A DNA stretch of 64,000 nt from Lentzea sp. NBRC 105346 (lineage in GTDB: Bacteria; Actinomycetota; Actinomycetes; Mycobacteriales; Pseudonocardiaceae): contig NZ_BSTQ01000027.1 of the NCBI RefSeq assembly GCF_030269605.1, positions 18,787 through 82,786 of the forward strand, in the 5' to 3' direction. This document shows positions 42,864 through 51,837 of the stretch, piece by piece. Numbering within the stretch: the first letter of the stretch is position 1; each line of letters begins with the position of its first letter. A program made the position numbers and the translations under genes. The notes under the pieces are model-generated. The model was not told the DNA's origin and ran no database searches. It saw only the letters and a list, made by a program, of their open reading frames with translations.

Positions 42864-45800
42864 TCACTCGCTCACCTGCCTCCCCGAGGGGTGGATCGGG
42901 CAGCTCGTGCGAGCCGGGCACCGGTCGCAGTCCGTGTTCTCCCGCGCCGTGTACTCGGGCCCGACGCACGACTCCGCCGCGTCCTGCACGACCTCCAGCC
43001 ACTTCCGCACACCCTGCTCGTCGAGCGGCGCCTGAGCCCGCTCAACCGCCCCACCCCGCCCCTCGCGCGCGACGTACAACAACCGCGCACCCCCAGGCTC
43101 AGTACCCAGCCCGATATGCGTGAACCCACCAAGAGCAGTCGCGAGCTGATAGACGGCGAGCTGCGGGTGCTCCTCGCCCTGCTCCTTGGTCACGGGGTTC
43201 TTGCCGGTCTTGATGTCCACGACGACCGGCCGCCCGTCAAGATCGGTCTCCAGCCGGTCGACCCGGCCGCGGACCTGTAGCCAGGGGCCGTTCTCCCGCT
43301 GCGGCACCTGGACCGACATCTCCTCCTCGATCGCGACCTGGGTGAGCTGGCCGCGGCTGGACGTGAGCCAGTTCAGGAACGTGTCGAGCATCTTCTCGAC
43401 ACGGATCCGTTCGCGCCGCGAGAACCAGGGCGCCCCGGCGTCGACCGCCGCCCACGCCTCGTCCAGCTTCTCCTTCAACGAAGCGGCGTCGGCGCCGGAG
43501 GCGGCCGCCTGCGCCAGGGCGTGCACGAGGGTGCCGGTGACGGACGGCAGCTCGGCCGGGTCCTGCCCGCCGTGCCGTTCGACGACCCAGCGCACCGGGC
43601 ACTTGGTGATCACCTCGATGGTCGACGGCGACACGCTGACCTTCTGCTCCTCGGTCCACAGCGGGTCTTCCGTCGTCACCTCGGCCAGCCCGTACCACGC
43701 GTCCGGATGTGCGCCGGGAACGCCGGCATCCGCCAACCGCGCCAGCTGCACGGCCGCGCGCTGCCGTCGCGAGGGCTCCTCGTCGTCGTCACACACCACG
43801 CGCCGCAGTTCGCCGACGAGCTCGGCCAGCACCAGGCCACGCGAGGGCCGGTGCAGTGGTCGTTCGTCCTCGTCGGTGGACAACCCGTCCAGCTCGTCCA
43901 GGAACCGCGAGGGCTGCTCGTCCTCGCCGCGCACCGCGCTGACCAGCAACCGAGTCCGCGCCCGCGACGCCGCGACCAGCAGCAGGCGGCGCTCCTCGGC
44001 CAGCAGCGGCGCGGACGACGACACCTGCGACGACGGGTCCAGCCCGGACAGCACGTCGACCATCCGCTCGACGCCCAGCAACGTGCCGCGCAACCGCAGG
44101 TCCGGCCAACTCCCCTCCTGCACGCCCGGCACCGCGACGACCGTCCACTCGCGACCGGCGGCGGCGTGCGCCGTCAGCACCGCGACGGCCTCGCCCACGG
44201 GCGCCGACGCGGCCAGCGAGTCGCCCACGATCTGTTGTGCGGCAAGGTAGTCCGTGAAGCCGGCGGTATCCGAACCTGGCAGGCGGTCGACGTACTTCGC
44301 GGCCGCCTCGAACAACCCGACGATCGCGTCCAGGTCGCGGTCCGCCTGCATGCCGGAGGTCCCGCGCCGCCCGGACTGCTGCACCCACCGGTCCTGCAGC
44401 CCGCTCGCCGTCCACAGTGCCCACAGGACCTGCTCGACCGACTTGTTCTTCGCGATCTCCTCGCGCGCGGCCTTCAGCAACCCCGCGATCCGCCTGGCGG
44501 GCACCGCCTCGGAGTCCTCCAGCGCGGCCAGCCGGTCGTCGTTCTCGATCACCTCGACCAGCAGCTGACCGCTCGGCCGGTCACCGCCGGCGGCCATCTC
44601 CAGCCTGCGCAGCCCGCGCCGGAGTTTGCGCAGCGCCAACGGATCCGCGCCGCCGAGCGCCGAGGAGAGCAGCATTGCCGCGGTGTCCTCGTCGAGGCTG
44701 CCCGGCACGGCGGCGCACCGAAGTAGCGACAGGAACGGCCGCACCGCGGGCTGCTGCGCCAGCGGTAGTTCGTCCGACGGCACCGCCACCGGCACGCCCG
44801 CGGCGAGCAAAGCCCGTTGCAACACAGGCAGTTCCCGCGTGGTGGACCGCACCAGCACGGCCATCTGCGACCACGGCACCTCGTCCACCAGGTGCGCGCG
44901 CCGAAGCTGGTCCGCGACCCAACTGGCCTCCTGCGCCGCCGACGCGAGCAGCCGCACCTGCACGTTCCCGGTGCCGTCAGCGGGAACCACGTTCCTGGTG
45001 GGCGACGAAGCGGGCAGCCTCGACGCGAGCCTCGCCACGGCGTCCCGAACCTCGGGCGTCATCCGGTAGCCCTGCGTCAGGACGACCGTCTCGCCGTCGA
45101 TCTCCTGCAGGATCCTCGGGTCGGCCCCCCGGAAAGTGAAGATCGCCTGGTCCGGATCGCCGGCGATCAGGAACCGCTCCGCCGCCTTCCCGAGCGTCCG
45201 AATCAGCCGATACTGCTGCGGATCCAGGTGCTGCGCGTCGTCGACGAACAGGTACCGCACGCGCATCCGCTCGTTCGCGAGCAGCTCGGAGTCCGTCTCG
45301 AACGCCAGCAACGCCCCACTGACCAGCTCCGCAGCGTCCAGCGAGGGCGCCAGGTCGTAGCGCCCGGCGAGCAACGTGACCTCTTCGTAGGTCCGCCCGA
45401 ACAGACCCGCGGCGACCCACTGGTCACGCCCGTGCTCACGCCCGAGGGCGATGAGGTCCTCGGGCCCGAGCCCCCGCTCGGAGGCGCGGAGCAACAGGTC
45501 CCTGAGCTCGTGCGCGAACCCCGGCAGCTCCAGCGCGGGCCGCAGCCGCTCCGGCCAGTCCTCGGCGCCGTCCTCGATGTCGCCTTTGAGGAGCTCCCGC
45601 ACCATCGCGTCCTGCTCGGGCCCGGACAGCAGCCGCGGTGGCTTCTCCCCTCGGAGCACGGCCTGGTTGCGCAGCACCGCGAACGCGTACGAGTGCACCG
45701 TGCGCACCAGCGGTTCGCGGATCGTGCGCATCTTGCCGGTCAGCAGACGGGTGATGTGTGCCCTGAGCTGCACGCTCGCGCGCCGGCTCGCGGTCAGGAC

Positions 45801-46004
45801 GAGGACCTGCTCCGGGTCGACTCCGTGCTCCAGCACCTGGTGGGCGGCGAGCTCGGCGAGCAGCGTCGTCTTGCCGGTGCCGGGACCGCCCAGAACCCGG
45901 AGAAAGCCGCCCTGATGGTCGAAGACCTGCCGCGCCCGCGCGTCCCAGGCCGGCCGGGGCCGCGGGGGTGGCGTCCGGCGAACCAGCAGGGGGGACTGGC
46001 GCAT
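42864..46004 (-). CDS. adnA: AdnA helicase-nuclease subunit
   Basis: A 1046-residue partner of AdnB. Walker A RVLGGPGTGKTTLLAEL near residue 38, Walker B YLFVDDAQHLDPQQ near 250, GDPDQAIFTFRGADP, and the helicase C-terminal blocks; the nuclease domain has RPVVVDIKTGKNP and QLAVYQLAT. An Fe-S cluster of AddB type is predicted from an early Cys (ITKCPVRW) and the C-terminal C-x2-C-x5-C (CDRCPARTSC). It loads on DNA ends and unwinds and cuts them. ATG 46004 is the earliest start with family similarity. In mycobacteria adnA and adnB are adjacent; here repeats separate them. Confidence 0.94.
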   Translation of the reverse strand: MRQSPLLVRRTPPPRPRPAWDARARQVFDHQGGFLRVLGGPGTGKTTLLAELAAHQVLEHGVDPEQVLVLTASRRASVQLRAHITRLLTGKMRTIREPLVRTVHSYAFAVLRNQAVLRGEKPPRLLSGPEQDAMVRELLKGDIEDGAEDWPERLRPALELPGFAHELRDLLLRASERGLGPEDLIALGREHGRDQWVAAGLFGRTYEEVTLLAGRYDLAPSLDAAELVSGALLAFETDSELLANERMRVRYLFVDDAQHLDPQQYRLIRTLGKAAERFLIAGDPDQAIFTFRGADPRILQEIDGETVVLTQGYRMTPEVRDAVARLASRLPASSPTRNVVPADGTGNVQVRLLASAAQEASWVADQLRRAHLVDEVPWSQMAVLVRSTTRELPVLQRALLAAGVPVAVPSDELPLAQQPAVRPFLSLLRCAAVPGSLDEDTAAMLLSSALGGADPLALRKLRRGLRRLEMAAGGDRPSGQLLVEVIENDDRLAALEDSEAVPARRIAGLLKAAREEIAKNKSVEQVLWALWTASGLQDRWVQQSGRRGTSGMQADRDLDAIVGLFEAAAKYVDRLPGSDTAGFTDYLAAQQIVGDSLAASAPVGEAVAVLTAHAAAGREWTVVAVPGVQEGSWPDLRLRGTLLGVERMVDVLSGLDPSSQVSSSAPLLAEERRLLLVAASRARTRLLVSAVRGEDEQPSRFLDELDGLSTDEDERPLHRPSRGLVLAELVGELRRVVCDDDEEPSRRQRAAVQLARLADAGVPGAHPDAWYGLAEVTTEDPLWTEEQKVSVSPSTIEVITKCPVRWVVERHGGQDPAELPSVTGTLVHALAQAAASGADAASLKEKLDEAWAAVDAGAPWFSRRERIRVEKMLDTFLNWLTSSRGQLTQVAIEEEMSVQVPQRENGPWLQVRGRVDRLETDLDGRPVVVDIKTGKNPVTKEQGEEHPQLAVYQLATALGGFTHIGLGTEPGGARLLYVAREGRGGAVERAQAPLDEQGVRKWLEVVQDAAESCVGPEYTARENTDCDRCPARTSCPIHPSGRQVSE

Positions 46005-46108
46005 GCCCCGATTTCACCACGTTGCACCGACAAGCCGAGGAACCACGCCCGAACGGTGTACCAAACGCTTGCGTCAACCGCGCGAGTCCTCAACTCACCA
46101 ATTGCCCT

Positions 46109-46151
46109 GAAGGGCACCCTCAGGGCGTCTGGTGCCCTGAGGGTGCCCTTC
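46109..46151. repeat. 18-bp perfect inverted repeat upstream of adnA and the chitinase
   Basis: Arms 46109-46126 and 46134-46151 are exact reverse complements (GAAGGGCACCCTCAGGGC and its complement) around the loop GTCTGGT. It lies in the 318-bp gap between the divergent adnA and chitinase genes, away from the chitinase promoter. Apart from this element and the chitinase promoter/operator, no feature was seen in that gap. Confidence 0.8.
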
Positions 46152-46218
46152 ATGGCACCCCAGGTCCTCAGTTGACGCTCCGCCCACCAGCCGCTTCATG
46201 CGTCTTTCGACTACCTTC

Positions 46219-46246
46219 TTGACAGTGGGTAGTGGTCTAGTCCATT
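46219..46246 (+). promoter_or_regulatory. chitinase promoter with DasR-like operator (dre)
   Basis: TTGACA at 46219-46224 is a perfect -35. The 16 bases 46231-46246, AGTGGTCTAGTCCATT, match the published DasR-responsive consensus (AGTGGTCTAGACCACT) at 14 positions. The site sits between the -35 and the expected -10, where bound DasR would block transcription until glucosamine-6-phosphate accumulates. Consensus from knowledge of Streptomyces DasR; binding here is inferred. Confidence 0.65.
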
Positions 46247-46322
46247 TTTACACCCAGAAGTGTGTGAGCCCTCTCACTGCCAGCGCCGCCGCCCTGGTGA
46301 TTCGAGCAGTCATGGAGGACTG

Positions 46323-47279
46323 ATGAAGCCCCTGCGGCGATTCCTCGTCGGCGCAATCGCCGCGGCCTGCGCGGCCGTGCTCGTGCCCTCTTCCGCGCAA
46401 GCCGCGGTCAACCCCGTGCTGGCCGCGCCCTACCTGTACCAGTGGGGTTCGGTGCCCAGCGCGACCAGCGTGATGAACCAGACCGGGATCAAGTCGTTCA
46501 CGCTGGCGTTCATCCTCAGCGACGGCACCTGCAACCCGAAGTGGGACGGCAGCCGGAGCCTGACCGGCAGCGACGCCACGCTGATCAAGAACATCCGCGC
46601 CGCGGGCGGCGACATCGTGCCGTCGTTCGGCGGCTGGTCGGGCAAGAAGCTCGGGCAGTACTGCTCGAGCGCCAGCGCGCTGGCCGGTGCGTACCAGAAG
46701 GTGATCAGCGCCTACGGACTCAAGGCCATCGACATCGACATCGAGGCCCAGGAGTTCGAGAACAACGCGACACAGGACCGCGTCCTCGGCGCGCTGAAGA
46801 TCGTCAAGCAGAACAACCCCGGCCTCCGGACGGTCATCACCATGCCGACCGAGCGGACCGGCCCGAACAGCTGGGGCAAGCGCCTCATCACGCGGTCCAA
46901 GGAGCTCGGCGCGAACGTCGACGTGTGGTCGGTCATGCCGTTCGACTTCGGCAGCGGCGGCGACATGGCGGCGTACACCAAGAGCGCGGTCGACGGGTTG
47001 AAGAACCAGGTCAAAGCGACGTTCGGGCTGTCGGACGACGCCGCCTACCGGCGCAGCGGCCTCTCGTCGATGAACGGCAAGACCGACACCGGTGAGACGG
47101 TGACGCTCGCGAACTTCAAGAGCATCGTGTCGTATGCCAACTCGAAGCACCTCGCCCGCGTGTCGTTCTGGGCCGTGAACCGCGACAGGGGCAACTGCGG
47201 CGGGTCGTCCGACTCGTGCAGCGGCATCAGCCAGGGCACCTACGACTTCACGAAGGCCCTGACGGCCTTCACGGGCTGA
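46323..47279 (+). CDS. secreted GH18 chitinase
   Basis: A 318-residue secreted protein with a signal peptide (1-27, cleavage after SAQA) and a single GH18 catalytic domain. The DxxDxDxE active site appears as GLKAIDIDIEAQEF near residue 140, with SFGGWSGK near 100 and VSFWAVNRDRGNC near the C terminus as in compact bacterial chitinases. No chitin-binding domain is attached. ATG 46323 is preceded by GGAGG. It hydrolyses chitin or chitooligosaccharides outside the cell and is likely induced through the DasR-type site upstream. Confidence 0.92.
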   Translation: MKPLRRFLVGAIAAACAAVLVPSSAQAAVNPVLAAPYLYQWGSVPSATSVMNQTGIKSFTLAFILSDGTCNPKWDGSRSLTGSDATLIKNIRAAGGDIVPSFGGWSGKKLGQYCSSASALAGAYQKVISAYGLKAIDIDIEAQEFENNATQDRVLGALKIVKQNNPGLRTVITMPTERTGPNSWGKRLITRSKELGANVDVWSVMPFDFGSGGDMAAYTKSAVDGLKNQVKATFGLSDDAAYRRSGLSSMNGKTDTGETVTLANFKSIVSYANSKHLARVSFWAVNRDRGNCGGSSDSCSGISQGTYDFTKALTAFTG

Positions 47280-47280
47280 C

Positions 47281-47333
47281 GAACTCCTCCGGTGGCCGGG
47301 CGTGACCCCGACCCCGTCCGGTCACCGGAGTTC
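47281..47333. terminator. hairpin between chitinase and GGDEF genes
   Basis: GAACTCCTCCGGTGGCCGG (47281-47299) pairs imperfectly with CCGGTCACCGGAGTTC (47318-47333) in the gap between two convergent stops; the right arm spans the stop codon of the GGDEF gene (47322-47324). No T run, but position and strength suit a bidirectional terminator. Confidence 0.5.
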
Positions 47334-49421
47334 CAAGAAATCCCCTGGCACAGCGGGTGATCCGAAGTGCGGGCCGGTGGCGAAGTCCGCACCCACGGTC
47401 CGCCACCACGAAGCCTGTTCCTCCGTGAGGATCCCCTCGACGGCGATCGTCACGCCGGTCTCCCGCACCAGCGGCAGCAACGCGGCCACGTAGGCCTGCT
47501 CGCCCAGCTGCCGCGAGACCCGCACCGACCGCACGGGCAGATCGTCCAGCACCGCCAGGTCGGCCGGCCCCAGCCCGAAGTCGTCCAGCACGGTGTGCAC
47601 GCCCATGTCGGCCATTACCGACAGGTTGTCCATCGCCTCCGGCGCGGCGAGCACGCGCTCGGGCATGCCGATCATCAACGCCGACGCGTCGAGCCCGGTC
47701 TCCTCCAGCACCCGCACGACACGCGACACCAGGTCCGCGTCGGTCGCCTGGTGCGCCGTCAGGCTCACGGCCAGCGGCCGGTCGAACTCACCGCGCTGGC
47801 GCCACCACGAAGCCTGACCGCTCGCGATCTTCAGCAGCCACTCGCCGAGCGGCAGGATCAGGCCGGTCTCCTCGGCCAAAGCCACACACCGGCTGTGCGA
47901 CAACGGTTCCAGACCCGGACGATCCCAGCGCAGCACGGCCTCGACCGCGGTCACCGCACCGCTGGGCAGGTGCACGACGGGCCGGTACCGCACGCCGATC
48001 TCGCCGTGCTCCCACGCGCCGGGCATCACGACGGCCAGCGCGTGCTCACGCCGGTCCGCGGCGTCCCGCTCCGCGTCGAACAGCTCCCACTGACCGCGCC
48101 GCCCCGCCTTGGCGCGCCGCAACGTCAGGTCGGCGGCCCGCAGCAACTCGGCGACGTCGGTGTCCGGCGCGGGCCGGTGCACGACGCCGATGCTCACCGA
48201 CACGGCCAGTCCGTGACCGTCCACATAGGTCGGTTCGGCCAGCTCGGCGTTGATGTTCGCCACGATCGTCGCGACGTCCGGCGTCGACGCCGTGTTCTCC
48301 AGCAGGATCCCGAACTCGTCGCCGTCGAACCGGGCGATCATCGCGCGCTCGTGCGCCAGCACGGCCTTCAGCCGCTGCGCGACGTGCTGCAGCAGGCGCT
48401 CACCGACACGGCCGCCGAGGCTGTTGCACACCATGCCGAACGCGTCGAGGTCGATGTGGAACACCGTGACGCCGTAAGCGGGGTCGACGCGGCGCAGCGC
48501 GGACTCCAGGTGGGTACCGAAGAACTGGCGGTTCGGCAGACCGGTCAGCACGTCGTGCAGCGCCTGCCGGTGCAGTTCTCCCTGCAGCAGCGCCAGTTCC
48601 GTGCCGTCCTCCACCACCACGACGAAGTGGCTGGGCCTGCCGTCCTCGCCGCGCAGCAACGACGCGGTGAGCGACAACCGCGCCACGTCGCCGTCCTTGC
48701 GCAGCATGCGCAGTGCCTGCCTGATCCGGTCCTTCTCGCCGGCCAGCAGGTCGTCCATCGCCTCGCGCAGGAACACCGCGGAGTCCGGCGCGGCCAGGTC
48801 CGGTAACGAGGTCCCGGTCAGCTCTTCGGGCGTGATACCGAGGATCTCGCCGATCGCGACGTTGGCCCGCAGCAGCTTCCCGTCCAGGCTGACGATCATG
48901 ATGCCGCTCGTCGAGGAGGTCGCGACCTCCTCGAACCGGGCCTCGCTCTCCTTGAGGTTCCAGTTGGCGTCCCGCACGGCCTTGAGCAACGAGCGCTGCA
49001 TGCTCTCCTGCTGCTCGAGGATGAACCGCGCGTTCGCCTCGGCGAAGCCGACGGACAACGCGCCGATGGCGAGCGCGACCCGTTCGGCGTACCGCCCGAC
49101 CGGCTGGAACTCCGGCAGCGCGGTCAGTCCCTTGCCGAGCACGTCGACCGTGCACTTGAGCCCGGTCGGACCGAGGTAACCCAGGTCGACCAGCTGCTCA
49201 CCCAGCCGCGACAGCGCCTTCGTGTCGAGCACCTCGTCGTGCAGGTGCGCGCAGAGCACGTCGAGGCGCGCGCTCAGCTCCCGGCTCAGCGTGTCCGGGT
49301 CGAGCGGCACAACGACATCGGAAACGAGCAGGTAGGCCCATTTTCGTGCCAGCTTCACCCGCGCACGGCCGTGGTCGGGCCCCTCGGGTGTCGTGTCCGG
49401 TCTGCGGCTGGGGTTCGGCAT
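47322..49421 (-). CDS. PAS-GGDEF-EAL protein with degenerate EAL domain
   Basis: A 699-residue cytosolic signalling protein. Residues 1-160 form a helical N-terminal module, about 165-285 a PAS domain (GIMIVSLDGKLLRANVAIGE), about 290-450 a GGDEF domain with active-site segment ARFDGDEFGILL, and about 470-695 an EAL-type domain. GGDEF makes cyclic di-GMP; EAL degrades it. In this EAL the signature is EAVLRW, and the positions usually Asn, Glu, Lys and Gln in the metal/base sites read SLTAHQ, IGMPE, VRVSRQ and ATGPHF; only LDDFG is intact. So it may be a cyclase with a sensory EAL fold. Minus strand, no operon partner. Confidence 0.88.
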   Translation of the reverse strand: MPNPSRRPDTTPEGPDHGRARVKLARKWAYLLVSDVVVPLDPDTLSRELSARLDVLCAHLHDEVLDTKALSRLGEQLVDLGYLGPTGLKCTVDVLGKGLTALPEFQPVGRYAERVALAIGALSVGFAEANARFILEQQESMQRSLLKAVRDANWNLKESEARFEEVATSSTSGIMIVSLDGKLLRANVAIGEILGITPEELTGTSLPDLAAPDSAVFLREAMDDLLAGEKDRIRQALRMLRKDGDVARLSLTASLLRGEDGRPSHFVVVVEDGTELALLQGELHRQALHDVLTGLPNRQFFGTHLESALRRVDPAYGVTVFHIDLDAFGMVCNSLGGRVGERLLQHVAQRLKAVLAHERAMIARFDGDEFGILLENTASTPDVATIVANINAELAEPTYVDGHGLAVSVSIGVVHRPAPDTDVAELLRAADLTLRRAKAGRRGQWELFDAERDAADRREHALAVVMPGAWEHGEIGVRYRPVVHLPSGAVTAVEAVLRWDRPGLEPLSHSRCVALAEETGLILPLGEWLLKIASGQASWWRQRGEFDRPLAVSLTAHQATDADLVSRVVRVLEETGLDASALMIGMPERVLAAPEAMDNLSVMADMGVHTVLDDFGLGPADLAVLDDLPVRSVRVSRQLGEQAYVAALLPLVRETGVTIAVEGILTEEQASWWRTVGADFATGPHFGSPAVPGDFLELR

Positions 49422-49526
49422 TTCCGTGCCCGGTGGGTGGTATAGAGATTGTTCGGCAGTTTACCTACACACCGTCCGTGGCCGCTCGACCGACCGTGTG
49501 AACTACCGTAGTCCGATCAAAATTGA

Positions 49527-50342
49527 CTATGGCTTCCGTCCGACGCCCGCGTAAGCGAACGTGTTCGTCTCGGGATCGTCGGAGATGTCGCCCGGCCCGG
49601 AAGGACGCCATTCACCGAACCTGACGAGCCCCGGTTCGGCCAGTTCGAAATCACCGAACATTTCGGCGACCTGCGCCTTTGGCCGGTTCTGCAACTTGTC
49701 GCCGCCGCTCTTGTTCACGGCCTCGGCCGCCAGCCGCACGTAGTCCGGGACGTCGTCCAGGGTGAAGTGACTGATCGCCAGGTAGCTGCCGCTCGGCACC
49801 GCGTCGCGGTAGTGCCGCACCAGCTTCCACGGGTCGTCCTCGTCGGGCACCCAGTGCAGCAGCAGCAGCATGAGCAGCCCGACCGGCTGCTCGAAGTCGA
49901 TCAGCCGCCGCACCTCCGCGCTGCGCAGGATGCTGTCCGGGTCGCGCAGGTCGGCGTGCACGATGCCGGCGCGGTCGTTGCCGTACAGGATGAGCTCACT
50001 GTGCGCCACCGCCACCGGGTCGCGGTCGACGTACACCACCTTGCACTCGGGGTGTTCCGCCTGCGCGACGTCGTGCACGTTCGACACGGTCGGGATGCCC
50101 GAACCGATGTCGATGAACTGCCGGATCCCCTGGTCCATCATGAACCGCACGGCACGCCCGAGGAACTTGCGGTTGACCCTGGCCGCGCTGCGCGCGTGTG
50201 GCATGACGGTCTCGATCTTGTCGCCCAGCTCGCGATCCACCGCGAAGTTGTGCGCGCCGCCCAAGAGGTAGTCGTACATCCGAGCAGCGCTCGGCACCGA
50301 GACGTCCACACTCTGCGGAACCCAGTCGTGCTCTACGGCCAC
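49527..50342 (-). CDS. SAM-dependent methyltransferase (PF04672/DUF574)
   Basis: A 271-residue protein of the S-adenosyl methyltransferase family expanded in actinomycetes. Motifs: PSAARMYDYLLGGAHNFAVD, FIDIGSGIPTVSNVHDVAQ (SAM-binding glycine loop), VVYVDRDPVAVAHS, and ISHFTLDDVPD. Substrate unknown. GTG 50342 was preferred since a purine-rich GAGG lies upstream and the residues before it have no similarity. It is divergent from the P450 gene; the 160-bp gap has no recognised element. A weak hairpin (CACACCGTC with GACCGTGTG) lies past its stop near 49475-49500. Confidence 0.88.
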   Translation of the reverse strand: MAVEHDWVPQSVDVSVPSAARMYDYLLGGAHNFAVDRELGDKIETVMPHARSAARVNRKFLGRAVRFMMDQGIRQFIDIGSGIPTVSNVHDVAQAEHPECKVVYVDRDPVAVAHSELILYGNDRAGIVHADLRDPDSILRSAEVRRLIDFEQPVGLLMLLLLHWVPDEDDPWKLVRHYRDAVPSGSYLAISHFTLDDVPDYVRLAAEAVNKSGGDKLQNRPKAQVAEMFGDFELAEPGLVRFGEWRPSGPGDISDDPETNTFAYAGVGRKP

Positions 50343-50503
50343 GGCGACCACCTCTTCAGGTCTGGGACGAATGAGCCTAGTCGTCTCAGAAAGCAACAAA
50401 CACTGGGCCGACCGTGTGACCCCTGAGCCACCCGATCGGGCACTGTCGTGTTCGACCGAATGCCTCCTATTGTGATCCGTCCCTTTCAGGCGCGCGAGGA
50501 GCG

Positions 50504-51820
50504 ATGATGTCCGTCCCGGTGGCACCCGGCCGGCTGCCATTACTGGGGCACACCGTGCCAATGGTGCGGAAAAGATTCGCCTTCACCGCGAATTTGCGGG
50601 AATACGGCGAGGTCGTCCAGGTCGATCTCGGCCCAATGCGAACGTTTTTCGTGACCAGCGCGCGGCTGACTCATCAGATCCTCGTATCGGACGCGCAGAG
50701 TTTCCACAAAGGAATGATGTTCGACAAGTTCCGCCCGTTCGTCGGTGACGGGCTGGCGATGTCGGACGGCGCCTTCCACATGCGGCAACGCCGGATGATG
50801 CAACCCGCGTTCCACCGCGAGCGGATCGGCGCGTACGCGGAGACGATGGCCCGCGCGGCACGCGATCTGGCCGGGTCGTGGCGGCCGGACGAGGTCCGTG
50901 CCATCGAGGTCGACATGCAGGGCCTCGCCGTCACGATCGTCGGCGAGACGTTGTTCTCCACCGAGATCGGCAAGCGCGCGATCGACGAGGCCCGCCGGTC
51001 CATCTTCATCGTCATCAAGAACGCGATGTACCGCGTGCTCTCCCCTGGTTTCGTCGAGAAGCTGCCGATCCCGGTCAACCGGCAGTTCGACGAGGCCATC
51101 GCGCGGCTGCACGCGATCGTGCACGAGGTCATCACCAGCTGGCGCGCCGAGGGCGTCGACCACGGCGACCTGTTGTCGATGCTGTTGCTCGCCAGGGACG
51201 ACGAGACCGGCGAGCCGATGAACGACAAGCAGGTCTACGACGAGGTCATGACCCTGCTGACGGCGGGGATCGAGACCACGGCGCTGGCGCTCGCGTGGAT
51301 CTTTCACGAGATCGCGGCCGACCCGGAGGTGGAACGCCGGGTGCTGGCCGAGGTCGACGAGGTCCTGGGCGGGCGCCCGGTCACGTTCGACGACGTGCCG
51401 AAGCTGACCTACATCCAGCAGGTCGCCAACGAGGTGCTGCGGATGTACCCGCTCTGGATCCTGATGCGCCGCACCATCGCCGACGTGAACCTCGGCGGCG
51501 TGCACCTCCCGCCGGGCACCGAAGTGATCATCAGCCCGCACGCCATGCACTTCAACCCCGAGTACTACCACCATCCCGAGCGCTTCGACCCCGACCGCTG
51601 GACGCCCGAGTTCGCCAGGGAACTGCCCAAGGGCGCGTTCATCCCGTTCGGCGCGGGCAACCGCATGTGCATCGGGAACCACTTCGCGTTGACCGAGATC
51701 GTCATCGCGGTCGCGACCGTCGCGGCCCGGTGGCGGCTGGCGCCCGTACGCCCGGTCCGCACCAAGTTCACTTCCGCCGCTTACCCCGTCGACCTGTTGA
51801 TGAAGGTCGTTCCCCGCTAG
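50504..51820 (+). CDS. cytochrome P450
   Basis: A 438-residue P450. Heme loop FIPFGAGNRMCIGNHFA near residue 385, I-helix AGIETTALALAW near 260, ExxR in NEVLRMYP near 310 and the PERF-like FDPDRW. The sequence style (LPLLGHTVPM N terminus, RRMMQPAFHRERI) recalls terpene- or fatty-acid-oxidising actinomycete P450s, but the substrate is not determinable. ATG 50504 or 50507 follow GAGGAG. It precedes a secreted hydrolase by 17 bp and likely forms an operon with it. No ferredoxin gene is adjacent. Confidence 0.92.
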   Translation: MMSVPVAPGRLPLLGHTVPMVRKRFAFTANLREYGEVVQVDLGPMRTFFVTSARLTHQILVSDAQSFHKGMMFDKFRPFVGDGLAMSDGAFHMRQRRMMQPAFHRERIGAYAETMARAARDLAGSWRPDEVRAIEVDMQGLAVTIVGETLFSTEIGKRAIDEARRSIFIVIKNAMYRVLSPGFVEKLPIPVNRQFDEAIARLHAIVHEVITSWRAEGVDHGDLLSMLLLARDDETGEPMNDKQVYDEVMTLLTAGIETTALALAWIFHEIAADPEVERRVLAEVDEVLGGRPVTFDDVPKLTYIQQVANEVLRMYPLWILMRRTIADVNLGGVHLPPGTEVIISPHAMHFNPEYYHHPERFDPDRWTPEFARELPKGAFIPFGAGNRMCIGNHFALTEIVIAVATVAARWRLAPVRPVRTKFTSAAYPVDLLMKVVPR

Positions 51821-51837
51821 TTGGAGGTTGTTCTCCG

